Below, piece after piece: positions 63,128 through 64,000 of a DNA stretch of 64,000 bases. The stretch's first letter is position 1, and every line of letters starts with the position of its first letter. A model generated the notes under the pieces. The model did not search any database. It was not told where the DNA came from and worked only from the letters and a program-made list of their open reading frames with translations. A program made the translations under genes and the position numbers. Origin of the DNA: Microbacterium sp. 1S1 (lineage in GTDB: Bacteria > Actinomycetota > Actinomycetes > Actinomycetales > Microbacteriaceae); the NCBI RefSeq assembly GCF_008271365.1, contig NZ_CP043430.1, forward strand, positions 2,728,001-2,792,000, in the 5' to 3' direction.

Positions 63128-64000
<873 letters not shown>

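Overview
The window is a 64 kb stretch of a high-GC actinobacterial chromosome. Gene content and order point to Microbacteriaceae, most likely Microbacterium (inference from families and synteny, no database search was possible). Supporting signs are glnA with the glnE-glnA2 pair, a homodimeric AceE next to a fasR-fabD-fabH-acpP-fabF cluster, DUF3145 and DUF3099 genes, polyphosphate glucokinase, actinobacterial GlgA/GlgC, a zinc-free L31, an actinobacterial suf operon, and many leaderless-looking promoters (TANNNT box 6-7 nt before the start codon). I see no prophage, insertion sequence or CRISPR array.

Layout. 1-4.4 kb: end of an unidentified gene, a RimK-type ligase with an RCK_C tail divergent from a retropepsin-like protease, an RDD protein, GlnR-box-controlled glnA and a VOC protein. 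4.4-8.1 kb: Ser/Thr kinase, AI-2E family exporter, lipid kinase. 8.1-14 kb: glnE-glnA2 with a small SPOR-like gene, divergent ppgK, then RNase P RNA on the minus strand with a dispersed repeat in its P12 arm. 14-21.6 kb: exonuclease/polymerase, zinc-ribbon coiled-coil protein, YchJ protein, aldo/keto reductase, XRE regulator divergent from an SDR, L-lactate dehydrogenase, a TIGR01777 epimerase and tRNA-Val. 21.7-29.4 kb: aceE followed by the fatty acid synthase II cluster and its PucR-type regulator, linking pyruvate to acetyl-CoA and acyl chains. 29.4-33.3 kb: YczE/YczR pair with a clear operator, DUF3145, and a possible Fe(II)/2-oxoglutarate oxygenase behind an iron-box-like site. 33.4-36.7 kb: a DUF262-DUF1524 (GmrSD-type) protein coupled to an alpha/beta hydrolase, the only defence-like module seen. 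36.7-45 kb: rpmE2 with a structured leader, an orphan ABC ATPase, divergent glgA/glgC, serB, fabG, and a DUF3099/small protein/SURF1 run. 45-56 kb: PNPOx protein, ABC-F ATPase, DedA, a NarL-type two-component pair, a membrane acyltransferase, an EcfA-EcfT (BioMN-like) pair divergent from a BioQ-like TetR over twin palindromes, MFS exporter and PatB-type aminotransferase. 56-64 kb: sufBD-ferredoxin-sufC-sufT, then ctaA (apparent 5' frameshift), a small membrane protein, ctaB and the start of tkt.

The most notable observations are the twin-palindrome BioQ-like switch with one palindromic -10 box shared by both promoters, the repeat inside RNase P RNA, the ctaA frameshift, the GmrSD/hydrolase pair, and the RimK-RCK_C/protease pair. 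Most of the rest is conserved housekeeping sequence. Functions come from motif recognition and context; start codons were chosen by Shine-Dalgarno spacing or -10 box distance.
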